A stretch of DNA of 38,316 nt, from positions 1-38,316 of the forward strand of contig JAEZYE010000033.1 of assembly GCA_023419315.1 (NCBI GenBank), written 5' to 3'. Under the pieces are notes generated by a model. The model was not told the DNA's origin and made no database searches. It saw only the letters and a program-made list of their open reading frames with translations. The position numbers were made by a program, and so were the translations under genes. Of this stretch, positions 1-8,316 are shown in pieces. Each line of letters starts with the position of its first letter. The stretch's first letter is position 1. The DNA is from Pseudomonadota bacterium (lineage in GTDB: Bacteria; Pseudomonadota; Gammaproteobacteria; Xanthomonadales; Xanthomonadaceae).

Positions 1-62
1 TCGATCACCTGCTTCACCGCTTCGGCACGGAACTCATCCGTGTACTGCTTGCTGTTGCCCAT
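1..62 (-). CDS. IS3-family transposase OrfA, N-terminal fragment
   Basis: Only the first ~20 codons are in the window. The translation starts MGNSKQYTDEFRAEAVKQVI, the usual opening of the HTH_Tnp_1 (OrfA) helix-turn-helix protein of IS3-family elements, which binds the IS ends and is joined by frameshifting to the DDE transposase OrfB. I chose the ATG whose first base is at 62 because GAGG lies five bases upstream of it; in-frame ATGs at 77 and 83 would add five or seven residues and have no visible ribosome binding site. The gene continues beyond the left edge, so intactness cannot be judged. Confidence 0.7.
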   Translation of the reverse strand, partial: MGNSKQYTDEFRAEAVKQVI

Positions 63-107
63 AAACACCTCGGTCATTGCCATGAATTATGGCAACCGGA
101 TGTCTAC
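1..107 (-). mobile_element. Left end of an IS3-family insertion sequence (partial)
   Basis: The minus strand here encodes the N-terminus of an IS3-type OrfA, reading out of the window at position 1. The stretch between the OrfA start and roughly 105-110 should hold the terminal inverted repeat. The outer boundary is placed by inference: the AraC-like reading frame on the plus strand looks like genuine protein from about 102-108 onward. Reading inward on the minus strand, the tip would begin TAGACATCCGGTTGCC. Neither the other end nor the target duplication is in the window, so the exact junction is uncertain by about 20 bp. Confidence 0.6.
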
Positions 108-140
108 GAAAGGCTGGCCGGTCCAGACTCGCAGCCGCTG

Positions 141-851
141 GTGCAGGCCAGCGAGTTCGGCTTCTGTATCGGGTTGGCGATGACGCAGACGAAGAGCGCC
201 AGTTCGACGTCGCCACACGCGGTGCATATCGGCGCCGGCCGGGTTGGAGCCGCAGAACTGCGGAAGTTGTTCCGGTTGTGGCGGCGCGCATCCAGGTTGG
301 CGGAACGCGGGCTGGATTGCCCGCGTGAAATCCAGTCACTCGTGCGCTACCTGGGCGAGTTGCAGCACGAACTGCACGCACAGATGGAGCGATGCCCCGG
401 TCGTTCCCCTTCGCATCGGCACCGTGTATTCAATCGCCTCCAGCGCGCACGGCTGCATCTGCAGGGCCACCGCAGCACCACGACGCGAAGCACCGAACTG
501 GCCGCCATCGCGCGGCTGTCCTCGTGCTACTTCTCGCGCATGTACACCATGGTCTACCGCGAGCGCCCGCAAGCCACGGCTTCGCGGTTGCGGCTGGAGT
601 TGGCGGCGGAACTCCTTCGGGACACGACGCAGCCGATCGCCGAGATTGCGGAGGCGTGCGGCTTCGACAACTGCTGCAGCTTCTCGCGCGCGTTCCGTGC
701 CCATTTCGGCATGACCGCCTCGACCTACCGGCGACAGACGCAAGGACCGAATGCGAAGCCGTATACGGTCGATGTGGGCAGAACCCGCCCCGCGAGCGCG
801 TCGCGTGATCTCGCGAGCGAGGATCAGCGGCGCTCACCGCAGCCGAGTTGA
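141..851 (+). CDS. AraC-family transcriptional regulator, probably 5'-truncated by the IS
   Basis: The C-terminal half is a clear AraC/XylS DNA-binding domain with two helix-turn-helix units, residues about 118-140 and 163-187. The signature is visible: GF at 174-175, then F181, F185 and FG at 189-190, followed by TASTYR. The N-terminal ~110 residues match no ligand-binding domain I recognise. Typical family members are near 300 aa, this one 236. The frame is open upstream of the GTG at 141 to the IS boundary, and neither the GTG nor the ATG at 180 has a good ribosome binding site. This suggests the real N-terminus was lost to the insertion. It converges on prpF (33 bp between stops). Target genes are unknown. 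Confidence 0.65.
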   Translation: MQASEFGFCIGLAMTQTKSASSTSPHAVHIGAGRVGAAELRKLFRLWRRASRLAERGLDCPREIQSLVRYLGELQHELHAQMERCPGRSPSHRHRVFNRLQRARLHLQGHRSTTTRSTELAAIARLSSCYFSRMYTMVYRERPQATASRLRLELAAELLRDTTQPIAEIAEACGFDNCCSFSRAFRAHFGMTASTYRRQTQGPNAKPYTVDVGRTRPASASRDLASEDQRRSPQPS

Positions 852-884
852 TTCCGGCGTCGCATTGACGCCGTACTCGGACAC

Positions 885-2093
885 TCAGGCGGAAGTGGCG
901 CCGGTGATCGCATCGCTCGCGGGCACGCGTACCGCGCCCTCCATCAGGATGCGCGCACTGCGGCTCATGATGGCCTTGGTGACCGTCCACCGCCCTTCGA
1001 CGCACCGCACCTGCGCGCCCACGCGCAGCGTGCCGGACGGGTGGCCGAAGCGCACGGTCTCACGCTGGCCTCCACCGGCGGCTTCGTTGACCAACGTGCC
1101 GGGGATGGAAGCAGCCGTGCCGATCGCAACCGCCGCCGTTCCCATCATTGCGTGATGGAGCTTGCCCATCGACAGTGCGCGTGCGAGCAAATCGATATCC
1201 GCCGCCGCGACACGTTTGCCGCTGGATGCGGTGTACCCGGCGGCAGGCGCCACGAAGGCCACCTTCGGCGTGTGCTGGCGCGTGGCTGCCTGATCGATGC
1301 ACTCGATCAATCCCATTCGCACCGCGCCATGCGCGCGGATGTTCTCGAACATCGCCAGCGCGCGTGCGTCGCCATTGATCGCATCCTGCAGCTCCGTCCC
1401 CGTGTAGCCGATGTCGCTCGCGCGCAGGAAGATCGTGGGGATGCCGGCATTGATCAGCGTCGCCTGCAAAGTGCCGATGCCGGGCACCTCGAGTTCGTCG
1501 ACCAGGTTGCCCGTCGGGAACATCGCGCCGCCGCCCTCGCCTTCATCGGCCGGGTCGAGGAATTCCAGTGCGATCTCCGCCGCCGGGAAGGTCACGCCGT
1601 CCAGTTCGAAGTCGCCGGTTTCCTGCACGCGACCGGCCGTGATCGGCACGTGCGCGATGATGGTCTTGCCGATGTTGGCCTGCCATATGCGGACCACGCA
1701 GTGACCGTTCTCCGGAACGCGCGAGCCATCAATCAATCCCGCTGCGATCGCAAACGGACCGACAGCCGAGCTCAGATTTCCGCAGTTTCCGCTCCAGTCC
1801 ACGAATGGCTGATCAATCGCCACTTGTCCGTAGAGATAGTCCACATCGTGATCGGGCTGCGTCGAGCGCGAGATGATCACGCACTTGCTCGTGCTGGAGG
1901 TCGCACCGCCCATGCCGTCCGTGTGCTTGCCATATGGATCCGGCGAACCGATGACCCGCATCAGCAGCGCATCACGCGCCGGGCCGGGTGCGCGGCAGGA
2001 CTCCGGAAGATCCTCCAGGCGGAAGAACACGCCCTTGCTGGTGCCCCCTCGCATGTAGGCGGCGGGAATGCGGATCTGCGGTGCCTGCGACAT
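885..2093 (-). CDS. prpF: 2-methylaconitate cis-trans isomerase PrpF
   Basis: PrpF converts the trans-2-methylaconitate made by AcnD into the cis form used by aconitase B, so that AcnD+PrpF substitute for PrpD. The 402-residue protein opens with the family motif RGGTSKG (residues 15-21). It carries K70 and C104 (in GNCGNLSSA), matching the Lys/Cys pair implicated in isomerisation in the PrpF family (diaminopimelate-epimerase-like fold). Start ATG at 2093, preceded by a weak GGAA. It lies 42 bp downstream of acnD on the same strand and is the last gene of the prpB-prpC-acnD-prpF unit. No terminator is visible in the 33 bp before the convergent AraC gene. Confidence 0.93.
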   Translation of the reverse strand: MSQAPQIRIPAAYMRGGTSKGVFFRLEDLPESCRAPGPARDALLMRVIGSPDPYGKHTDGMGGATSSTSKCVIISRSTQPDHDVDYLYGQVAIDQPFVDWSGNCGNLSSAVGPFAIAAGLIDGSRVPENGHCVVRIWQANIGKTIIAHVPITAGRVQETGDFELDGVTFPAAEIALEFLDPADEGEGGGAMFPTGNLVDELEVPGIGTLQATLINAGIPTIFLRASDIGYTGTELQDAINGDARALAMFENIRAHGAVRMGLIECIDQAATRQHTPKVAFVAPAAGYTASSGKRVAAADIDLLARALSMGKLHHAMMGTAAVAIGTAASIPGTLVNEAAGGGQRETVRFGHPSGTLRVGAQVRCVEGRWTVTKAIMSRSARILMEGAVRVPASDAITGATSA

Positions 2094-2135
2094 GAGCGTG
2101 TTCCGTGAAGTGGTCTGCGGATGATCGTGGGCGGC

Positions 2136-4742
2136 TCAGGCCGCCGAAGCTTCCAGGAAGTCCTGCGCAAAGCGCTGCAGCACGCCGCCCGCCTCGTAGA
2201 TGGAGACCTCCTCGTCACTGTCCAGGCGACAGGTGACCGGCACTTCCAGACGTCCGCCGTCACGCCGGTGGATCACCAGCGTCAGGTCGGCGCGCGGGCG
2301 GCGCTCGCCGATCACGTCGAACGTCTCCGTGCCGTCGATGCCCAGCGTCAGACGGGTCGTGCCCGGCTTGAACTCCAGCGGCAGGACGCCCATGCCGATC
2401 AGATTGGTGCGATGGATGCGTTCGAACCCTTCGGCCACGATCGCCTCCACGCCCGCGAGGCGGACGCCTTTGGCCGCCCAGTCCCGCGACGAACCCTGTC
2501 CGTAGTCCGCACCGGCGATGATGATCAGCGGCTGACGCCGTTCCATGTAGGTTTCGATGGCTTCCCACATGCGCAGGACCGTGCCGTCCGGTTCGACGCG
2601 CGCCAGCGAACCCTGCTTCACCTGGCCGCTTCCGTCACGAACCATTTCGTTGAAGAGCTTCGGATTCGCGAACGTCGCGCGCTGCGCAGTCAGGTGATCG
2701 CCGCGATGGGTGGCGTAGGAGTTGAAGTCCTCTTCCGGCACGCCCATCTTCGTCAGATACTCGCCCGCAGCGCTGTCGGCGAGGATCGCGTTCGAAGGCG
2801 ACAGGTGATCGGTAGTGATGTTGTCGCCCAGCACGGCCAACGGGCGCAGGCCGCGCAATGTGCGCTCGCCCGCCAGCGCGCCCTCCCAATACGGCGGGCG
2901 GCGGATGTAGGTGCTCATCGGACGCCAGTCGTACAACGGGCTGACCGGCTCACCGTGTTCGACGCGTACGTTGAACATCGGCCCATACACGCGGCGGAAC
3001 TGCTCCGGCTTCACGGATGCACGCATGACCGCGTCGATTTCCTCGTCGCTCGGCCAGATATCCTTGAGCGTGATCGCCTTGCCTTCGTGCGTGCCCAACA
3101 CATCCTTCTCGATGTCGAAGCGGATGGTGCCGGCGATGGCGTATGCGACCACCAGCGGCGGCGACGCCAGGAACGCCTGCTTCGCATACGGATGGATGCG
3201 GCCATCGAAATTGCGGTTTCCCGACAGCACTGCGGTCGCGTAGAGATCGCGCTCGATGATTTCCTGCTGGATATGCGGCTCCAGTGCGCCTGACATGCCG
3301 TTGCAGGTCGTACACGCGAACGCCACCACGCCGAAGCCGAGCTGCTCCAGTTCGGAGGTCAGATCGGCTTCGTCCAGATACAGCGCGACCGCCTTGGAAC
3401 CCGGCGCAAGCGAGGTCTTCACCCAGGGTTTGCGGTGCAGGCCGACGCGATTGGCATTGCGCGCAAGCAGGCCCGCCGCGATGACGTTGCGTGGATTGCT
3501 GGTGTTCGTGCAGCTGGTGATCGCGGCGATGATCACGGCGCCGTCCGGCATCAGGCCTTCGGCTTCCTGCGCGCGCGCCTGTTCGAGGTTCACGGCGATG
3601 CCTTTCCCGGCCAGGGCCGTCGTCGCCACGCGTGCATGCGGATTGGAAGGACCGGCCATGTTGCGCACCACGCTCGACAGATCGAAATGCAGCGTGCGTT
3701 CGTACTGCGCATCGACGAGCGTTTCGGCCCACAGGCCCGCGACCCTGGCGTAGGTCTCGACCAGCTTCACCTGCGATTCCTCGCGGCCGGTCAGACGCAG
3801 GTAATCCAGCGTTTGCGCATCGATGAAGAACATCGCGGCGGTCGCGCCGTACTCGGGCGCCATGTTTGAAATCGTGGCGCGGTCGCCGAGGGTCAACGCC
3901 GCGGCACCTTCGCCGCGGAATTCCAGATAGGCGCCCACGACTTTCTGCTTGCGCAGGAACTCGGTCAGCGCAAGCACGATGTCGGTGCAGGTGATGCCGG
4001 GTTGCGGACGGCCCGCCAGCTCGACGCCGACGATGTCGGGCAGACGCATCCACGATGCCCGGCCGAGCATGACGTTCTCGGCTTCCAGCCCGCCGACGCC
4101 GATCGCGATCACGCCGAGCGCATCGACATGCGGCGTGTGGCTGTCGGTGCCCACGCAGGTATCGGGAAACGCCACGCCGTCGCGCACCTGGATCACTGGC
4201 GACATCTTCTCCAGATTGATCTGGTGCATGATGCCGTTGCCCGGCGGGATCACATCGACGTTGCGGAACGCCTTGCTCGTCCAGTCGATGAAGTGGAAGC
4301 GATCTTCGTTGCGTCGATCCTCGATTGCCCGGTTTTTGGCGAACGCGTCGGGATCGTAGCCGCCGCACTCCACGGCCAGCGAATGATCGACGATGAGCTG
4401 CACCGGAACGACCGGATTCACCTGCGCCGGATCACCGCCCTGATCGGCAATGGCGTCGCGCAGGCCGGCCAGATCGACCAGTGCGGTCTGGCCAAGGATG
4501 TCGTGGCAGACCACGCGCGCGGGAAACCACGGGAAATCGAGATCGCGGCGACGCTCGATCAACTGCTTCAGCGATTCGGTGAGCGTGGCGGGATCGCAGC
4601 GCCGCACCAGGTTCTCGGCCAGTACGCGCGAGGTGTAAGGCAAGCGTGCATACGCGCCCGGCTGGATCGCATCGACGGCAGTGCGGGCGTCGAAATAGTC
4701 GAGCGGCGTGCCCGGCAGGGAGGTGCGGAATTCGGTGTTCAT
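2136..4742 (-). CDS. acnD: Fe/S-dependent 2-methylcitrate dehydratase AcnD
   Basis: An 868-aa aconitase-superfamily enzyme that dehydrates 2-methylcitrate in the methylcitrate cycle. The three [4Fe-4S] ligands are visible as C411 (in TSCTNTSNP) and C477/C480 (CTTCNG). The SDSHT-like aconitase motif appears as GTDSHTPH at about 198-205, and the C-terminal swivel domain contains the GADYGQGSSRDWAAKG motif. The length and the pairing with prpF distinguish it from AcnA and AcnB. Start ATG at 4742. The 84-bp gap to prpC contains a perfect 12-bp hairpin. No prpD is present in the window, consistent with the AcnD/PrpF route. Confidence 0.95.
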   Translation of the reverse strand: MNTEFRTSLPGTPLDYFDARTAVDAIQPGAYARLPYTSRVLAENLVRRCDPATLTESLKQLIERRRDLDFPWFPARVVCHDILGQTALVDLAGLRDAIADQGGDPAQVNPVVPVQLIVDHSLAVECGGYDPDAFAKNRAIEDRRNEDRFHFIDWTSKAFRNVDVIPPGNGIMHQINLEKMSPVIQVRDGVAFPDTCVGTDSHTPHVDALGVIAIGVGGLEAENVMLGRASWMRLPDIVGVELAGRPQPGITCTDIVLALTEFLRKQKVVGAYLEFRGEGAAALTLGDRATISNMAPEYGATAAMFFIDAQTLDYLRLTGREESQVKLVETYARVAGLWAETLVDAQYERTLHFDLSSVVRNMAGPSNPHARVATTALAGKGIAVNLEQARAQEAEGLMPDGAVIIAAITSCTNTSNPRNVIAAGLLARNANRVGLHRKPWVKTSLAPGSKAVALYLDEADLTSELEQLGFGVVAFACTTCNGMSGALEPHIQQEIIERDLYATAVLSGNRNFDGRIHPYAKQAFLASPPLVVAYAIAGTIRFDIEKDVLGTHEGKAITLKDIWPSDEEIDAVMRASVKPEQFRRVYGPMFNVRVEHGEPVSPLYDWRPMSTYIRRPPYWEGALAGERTLRGLRPLAVLGDNITTDHLSPSNAILADSAAGEYLTKMGVPEEDFNSYATHRGDHLTAQRATFANPKLFNEMVRDGSGQVKQGSLARVEPDGTVLRMWEAIETYMERRQPLIIIAGADYGQGSSRDWAAKGVRLAGVEAIVAEGFERIHRTNLIGMGVLPLEFKPGTTRLTLGIDGTETFDVIGERRPRADLTLVIHRRDGGRLEVPVTCRLDSDEEVSIYEAGGVLQRFAQDFLEASAA

Positions 4743-4792
4743 GGCTTCGCGGCTCGGCGTGGCTGATGCGGGTGCGGCATGCGTGTCGGGAG

Positions 4793-4824
4793 GAAGGGCG
4801 CGCCACCGTCGCGGCGCGCCCTTC
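4793..4824 (-). other. Perfect 12-bp intergenic hairpin between prpC and acnD
   Basis: GAAGGGCGCGCC (4793-4804) and GGCGCGCCCTTC (4813-4824) form an exact inverted repeat with an 8-nt loop, beginning two bases after the prpC stop. The minus-strand transcript has no U-run after it, so it is not a standard intrinsic terminator. It could protect the upstream prpBC mRNA or mark a processing site. This function is inference. Confidence 0.6.
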
Positions 4825-4826
4825 GC

Positions 4827-5975
4827 TCAGCGTTCGTCGATCGGCACGAACGCGAGGTTTTCAGGACCGGTGTAGTTGGCGCTCGGGCGGATGATCTTGC
4901 CGTCGATGCGTTGCTCGATGATGTGCGCACTCCAGCCGCTGGTCCGGGCGATGACGAACAGCGGCGTAAACATCGCCGTCGGCACGCCCATCATGTGGTA
5001 GCTGACCGCACTGAACCAGTCCAGGTTCGGGAACATCTTCTTGATGTCCCACATCACCGCTTCCAGGCGTTCTGCGATGGCGTACATCTTGGTGTTGCGC
5101 TGCTCTTCGGACAGATCCTTCGAAACCTGCTTGATCACATCGTTGCGGGGATCCCCGACGGTGTAGACCGGGTGACCGAAGCCGATCACGACTTCCTTCC
5201 GCTCGACCCGCGCCTTGATGTCGGCTTCGGCTTCGTCCGGCGTTTCATAGCGCTTCTGCACTTCAAAGGCGACCTCGTTGGCGCCGCCGTGCTTGGGGCC
5301 GCGCAAAGCGCCAATCGCACCGGCGATGCAGGAATGCAGGTCGCTGCCGGTGCCGGCGATCACGCGCGCGGTGAACGTGGATGCATTGAACTCGTGCTCG
5401 GCGTAGAGGATGAGCGAGGTATGCATCGCGCGCACCCAGGAATCGCGTGGCTTCTCGCCGTGCAGCAGATGCAGGAAATGGCCACCGATCGAATCATCAT
5501 CGGTTTCGACTTCGATGCGCTTGCCGTTGTGGCTGAAGTGATACCAGTACAGCAGCATCGAACCGAGCGAGGCCATCAGCTTGTCGGCGATGTCGCGCGC
5601 ACCGGGATGGTTGTGATCATCCTTTTCCGGCGACACGCAGCCCAGCACCGACACACCCGTGCGCATCACATCCATCGGGTGCGCGGATGGCGGCAACTGT
5701 TCGAGCGCTACCTTCACCGCGGCGGGCACGCCACGCAACGATTTGAGCTTGGCCTTGTAGCCGGCCAGTTCGGCATGGTTCGGCAGTTTGCCGTGCACCA
5801 GCAGGTAGGCGATCTCCTCGAATTCGCTGGTGGTGGCGAGATCGAGGATGTCATAGCCACGGTAATGCAGATCGTTGCCGCTGCGGCCGACGGTGCACAA
5901 CGCGGTGTTTCCGGCGGCGGTGCCACTGAGCGCAACGGACTTCTTCGGCTTGAACGTGACGGCGGGTTCGGACAT
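4827..5975 (-). CDS. prpC: 2-methylcitrate synthase PrpC
   Basis: Condenses propionyl-CoA with oxaloacetate to 2-methylcitrate. It is a 382-residue type II-like citrate synthase fold with the three catalytic residues in place: H229 (GPKHGGAN), H268 (GFGHPVYTVGDPR) and D319 (PNLDWFSAVSYH). The substrate-binding HEFN motif (194-197) and the RTSGWSAH and IIRPSANYTG segments are also present. The operon position between prpB and acnD supports PrpC rather than GltA. Start ATG at 5975 with AGGAGA seven bases upstream; an in-frame extension to 6035 lacks this support. The gap to prpB is 83 bp. Confidence 0.95.
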   Translation of the reverse strand: MSEPAVTFKPKKSVALSGTAAGNTALCTVGRSGNDLHYRGYDILDLATTSEFEEIAYLLVHGKLPNHAELAGYKAKLKSLRGVPAAVKVALEQLPPSAHPMDVMRTGVSVLGCVSPEKDDHNHPGARDIADKLMASLGSMLLYWYHFSHNGKRIEVETDDDSIGGHFLHLLHGEKPRDSWVRAMHTSLILYAEHEFNASTFTARVIAGTGSDLHSCIAGAIGALRGPKHGGANEVAFEVQKRYETPDEAEADIKARVERKEVVIGFGHPVYTVGDPRNDVIKQVSKDLSEEQRNTKMYAIAERLEAVMWDIKKMFPNLDWFSAVSYHMMGVPTAMFTPLFVIARTSGWSAHIIEQRIDGKIIRPSANYTGPENLAFVPIDER

Positions 5976-6058
5976 GGCGGTTCTCCTGGAGACGGGACGT
6001 GACGGGCATTGAATCTGCGTGGCAGCAATCCCCATCGGCGGGGCGCGGTCGCGGCGCC

Positions 6059-6943
6059 CTATTTCTTCGCGGCGAACAGCGCGTCGAGCTTCTGTTCGTA
6101 GTCGTGGTAGCCGATGCGCTCGTACAGTTCCTCGCGCGTCTGCATCAGATCGACCACGTTCTTCTGGTGGCCGTCGCGGCGGATGGCGGTGTAGACGGCT
6201 TCAGCGGCCTTGTTCATCGCACGGAACGCGGACAGCGGATAAAGCACGATGCCGACGCCTGCGCTCGCCAGTTCTTCAACACTGAACAACGGTGTCTTGC
6301 CGAATTCGGTGATGTTCGCGAGTACCGGCACTTTCACCGCATCGACGAAGCGGCGGTAGGTCGGCAGATCGTAGGCCGCCTCGGCGAAGATGCCATCGGC
6401 GCCAGCTTCGACGCAGGCGATGGCGCGCTCGATCGCCGCGTCCACGCCGTCGACCTGGATGGCGTCGGTGCGCGCGATGAGGAAGAAGTCCGGATCCGTC
6501 TTTGCATCGGCCGCTGCCTTCACGCGATCGACCATCTCGCCGGCCGACACGATTTCCTTGCCCGGACGGTGGCCGCAACGCTTGGCGCCGACCTGGTCCT
6601 CGATGTGGCAGGCGGCGGCACCGGCCTTGATCAGCGACTTCACGGTACGCGCGATGTTGAACGCACTGGGGCCGAACCCGGTGTCGATATCGACCATCAA
6701 CGGCAGTTCGCATACATCGGTGATGCGGCGCACGTCGATCAACACATCTTCCAGCGTGTTGATGCCCAGGTCCGGCAGGCCGAGCGATCCGGCCGCGACG
6801 CCGCCGCCGGACAGATAGATGGCGCGATAGCCGGCGCGTTGCGCCAGCAAGGCGTGGTTGGCGTTGATGGCGCCGATCACCTGGAGCGGTGATTCTTCGG
6901 CGAGCGCGGCGCGGAAACGGGCGCCTGCGGTGGCTTGACTCAT
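6059..6943 (-). CDS. prpB: 2-methylisocitrate lyase PrpB
   Basis: Cleaves 2-methylisocitrate to pyruvate and succinate, the last step of the cycle. The 294-aa protein shows the isocitrate-lyase/PEP-mutase barrel with metal-binding VDIDTGFG (D85, D87) and the catalytic loop KRCGHRPGK with C123. Start ATG at 6943, preceded by AGGAGA; the longer in-frame extension to 7039 lies in the promoter region and is not coding. It is the first gene of the minus-strand operon and is divergent from the HTH-citrate synthase gene, sharing a 143-bp regulatory region. A GGGCGC/GCGCCC stem (6041-6059) overlaps its stop codon. Confidence 0.95.
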   Translation of the reverse strand: MSQATAGARFRAALAEESPLQVIGAINANHALLAQRAGYRAIYLSGGGVAAGSLGLPDLGINTLEDVLIDVRRITDVCELPLMVDIDTGFGPSAFNIARTVKSLIKAGAAACHIEDQVGAKRCGHRPGKEIVSAGEMVDRVKAAADAKTDPDFFLIARTDAIQVDGVDAAIERAIACVEAGADGIFAEAAYDLPTYRRFVDAVKVPVLANITEFGKTPLFSVEELASAGVGIVLYPLSAFRAMNKAAEAVYTAIRRDGHQKNVVDLMQTREELYERIGYHDYEQKLDALFAAKK

Positions 6944-7050
6944 GGAGCGTTCTCCTGCGGATGGCGATGCCGTCGCCGGCCGATGCCGGCGGCCCGGAGG
7001 TGCGCGAATGGTACGCCCCCGGCGCGCACAATCTGGCACCGCTGCACGGG

Positions 7051-7068
7051 TTGATCAATCTTGATCAA
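7051..7068. promoter_or_regulatory. Candidate operator: two TTGATCAA palindromes 10 bp apart
   Basis: Two identical 8-bp palindromes, TTGATCAA at 7051-7058 and 7061-7068, repeat with a 10-bp period (one helical turn). They are followed by ATCA-type repeats to 7079. They lie in the prpB/fusion-gene intergenic region, 19 bp before the fusion ATG and about 108 bp upstream of prpB. On the minus strand TTGATC could act as a -35 with CAGATT 17 bp further on. This is the layout expected for a dimeric HTH regulator controlling both divergent genes. Function is inferred from position and symmetry only. Confidence 0.5.
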
Positions 7069-7086
7069 ATCAATCAATCTATTCCC

Positions 7087-8316
7087 ATGGCACCGACTCC
7101 CACTCCAGCCGACCTGTTGACCGCCGCCGAGACCTGCCAGGCGCTTGGCATCAGCCAGGCCACGCTCTATGCGTACGTCAGTCGCGGCTTGATCGAATCG
7201 CGCCCCGGCGCGGATCACCGCAGCCGGCTGTACCTGCGCGAAGACGTCGAACGGCTGGCGCAGCGCAAGCGCGCCGGTCGCGGCGCGGCGCGCGGGGCCG
7301 CTCAGAGCCTGGACCGCGGGCTGCCTGTGCTGGAAACGCGGATATCGCTGATTCGGCCAGATGGGCCTTATTACCGCGGGTGCTCGGCGGTGGAAGCGGT
7401 TCGCGAGGGCGCGACGCTCGAAGACATTGCGCGCCTGCTGTGGGATTGCGGTGACAGCGATCCATTCGCCCTCCCCTTCGATACTCGATGGCCCGACGCC
7501 GTCGCCGCGATCGCCTCCGACGATGCGCTGCCGCCGCTGGTGCGCGCGATGTCGGCACTGCCTCTGCTCGCGCTGGATGCGCGTCCTTCGCAGCCCGGCG
7601 GCGCGACGGTGCGGCATGCCATCGCCGCCAACCTGCTGCGCCACAACGCGGCGCTGCTGGTCGCCAGCACGCCACGCGATGTGCCGGTGCACCGGCTTCT
7701 GGCCGAATGCTGGCGGCCGGGGGATGAAGCCTTCGCTGATCTGATCCGGGGCGCGCTGGTGCTGTGCGCCGAGCACGAACTCAACGTGTCGGCCTTCGCT
7801 GCGCGCGTGGTCGCTTCCACTGGCGCGCACCTGCACGCGACCGTGTGCAGCGGCCTGGCGGCGTTGTCGGGACCGCGTCACGGCGGCGCGACCGCACGCG
7901 CGCATGCACTGATAGACGCTGCCTGCACCGCCCATTCCGCGCGGGATTTCATCGCGGATCGCTGGCAGCGCGGCGATGATCTGCCGGGCTTCGGCCATGC
8001 GTTGTATCCACATGGCGATCCACGCGCGGCTGAACTGCTCACGCGGTTGCGCGCGGTGCACGCGGCGTCACCGCACTGGCGGCGTCTGGAAAATGTCATC
8101 GCCGCCACCGAGGACATCAACGGTCTCAAACCGAATGTCGACTTCACGCTGGCCGCGATCTGCCACGCCTACCGTCTTCCGGCAGCGCCGGCCTTGATCA
8201 TGTTCGCGGCCGGGCGGCTGTCCGGCTGGCTCGCGCATGCCATGGAACAGCAGGCGCAAGGCCGCCTGATTCGTCCGCGCGCGAGCTACGCGGGCGAATT
8301 GCCCGGCAAGCCTTGA
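7087..8316 (+). CDS. HTH-citrate synthase fusion protein (putative prp regulator or methylcitrate synthase)
   Basis: The protein has 409 residues. Residues 10-61 are a MerR/excisionase-like winged helix-turn-helix (TAAETCQALGIS, then TLYAYVSRGLI and a YLREDVERLAQRK recognition-wing segment). An Arg/Ala-rich linker (60-72) follows, then a citrate synthase fold from about residue 80. The catalytic triad is complete: H265 (GPRHGGAT), H304 (GFGHALYPHGDPR) and D352 (PNVDFTLAAICH); substrate-binding HELN (230-233), RLSGW and LIRPRASYAG are also kept. It is divergent from prpB and convergent with prpE. It may regulate the locus by sensing a CoA ester or oxaloacetate, be a second synthase, or both. 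The ATG at 7087 has no Shine-Dalgarno sequence, so the transcript may be leaderless. Confidence 0.85.
   Translation: MAPTPTPADLLTAAETCQALGISQATLYAYVSRGLIESRPGADHRSRLYLREDVERLAQRKRAGRGAARGAAQSLDRGLPVLETRISLIRPDGPYYRGCSAVEAVREGATLEDIARLLWDCGDSDPFALPFDTRWPDAVAAIASDDALPPLVRAMSALPLLALDARPSQPGGATVRHAIAANLLRHNAALLVASTPRDVPVHRLLAECWRPGDEAFADLIRGALVLCAEHELNVSAFAARVVASTGAHLHATVCSGLAALSGPRHGGATARAHALIDAACTAHSARDFIADRWQRGDDLPGFGHALYPHGDPRAAELLTRLRAVHAASPHWRRLENVIAATEDINGLKPNVDFTLAAICHAYRLPAAPALIMFAAGRLSGWLAHAMEQQAQGRLIRPRASYAGELPGKP

Noticed and set aside
2121..3293. 390-codon plus-strand frame opposite acnD
   Set aside because: Antisense shadow of a well-identified gene with no ribosome binding site or homology pattern.
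6889..7086. Longer N-terminus for the HTH-citrate synthase starting at 6889
   Set aside because: The extension overlaps prpB's coding start and includes the putative operator; its sequence is not HTH-like, whereas the HTH begins nine residues after the ATG at 7087.
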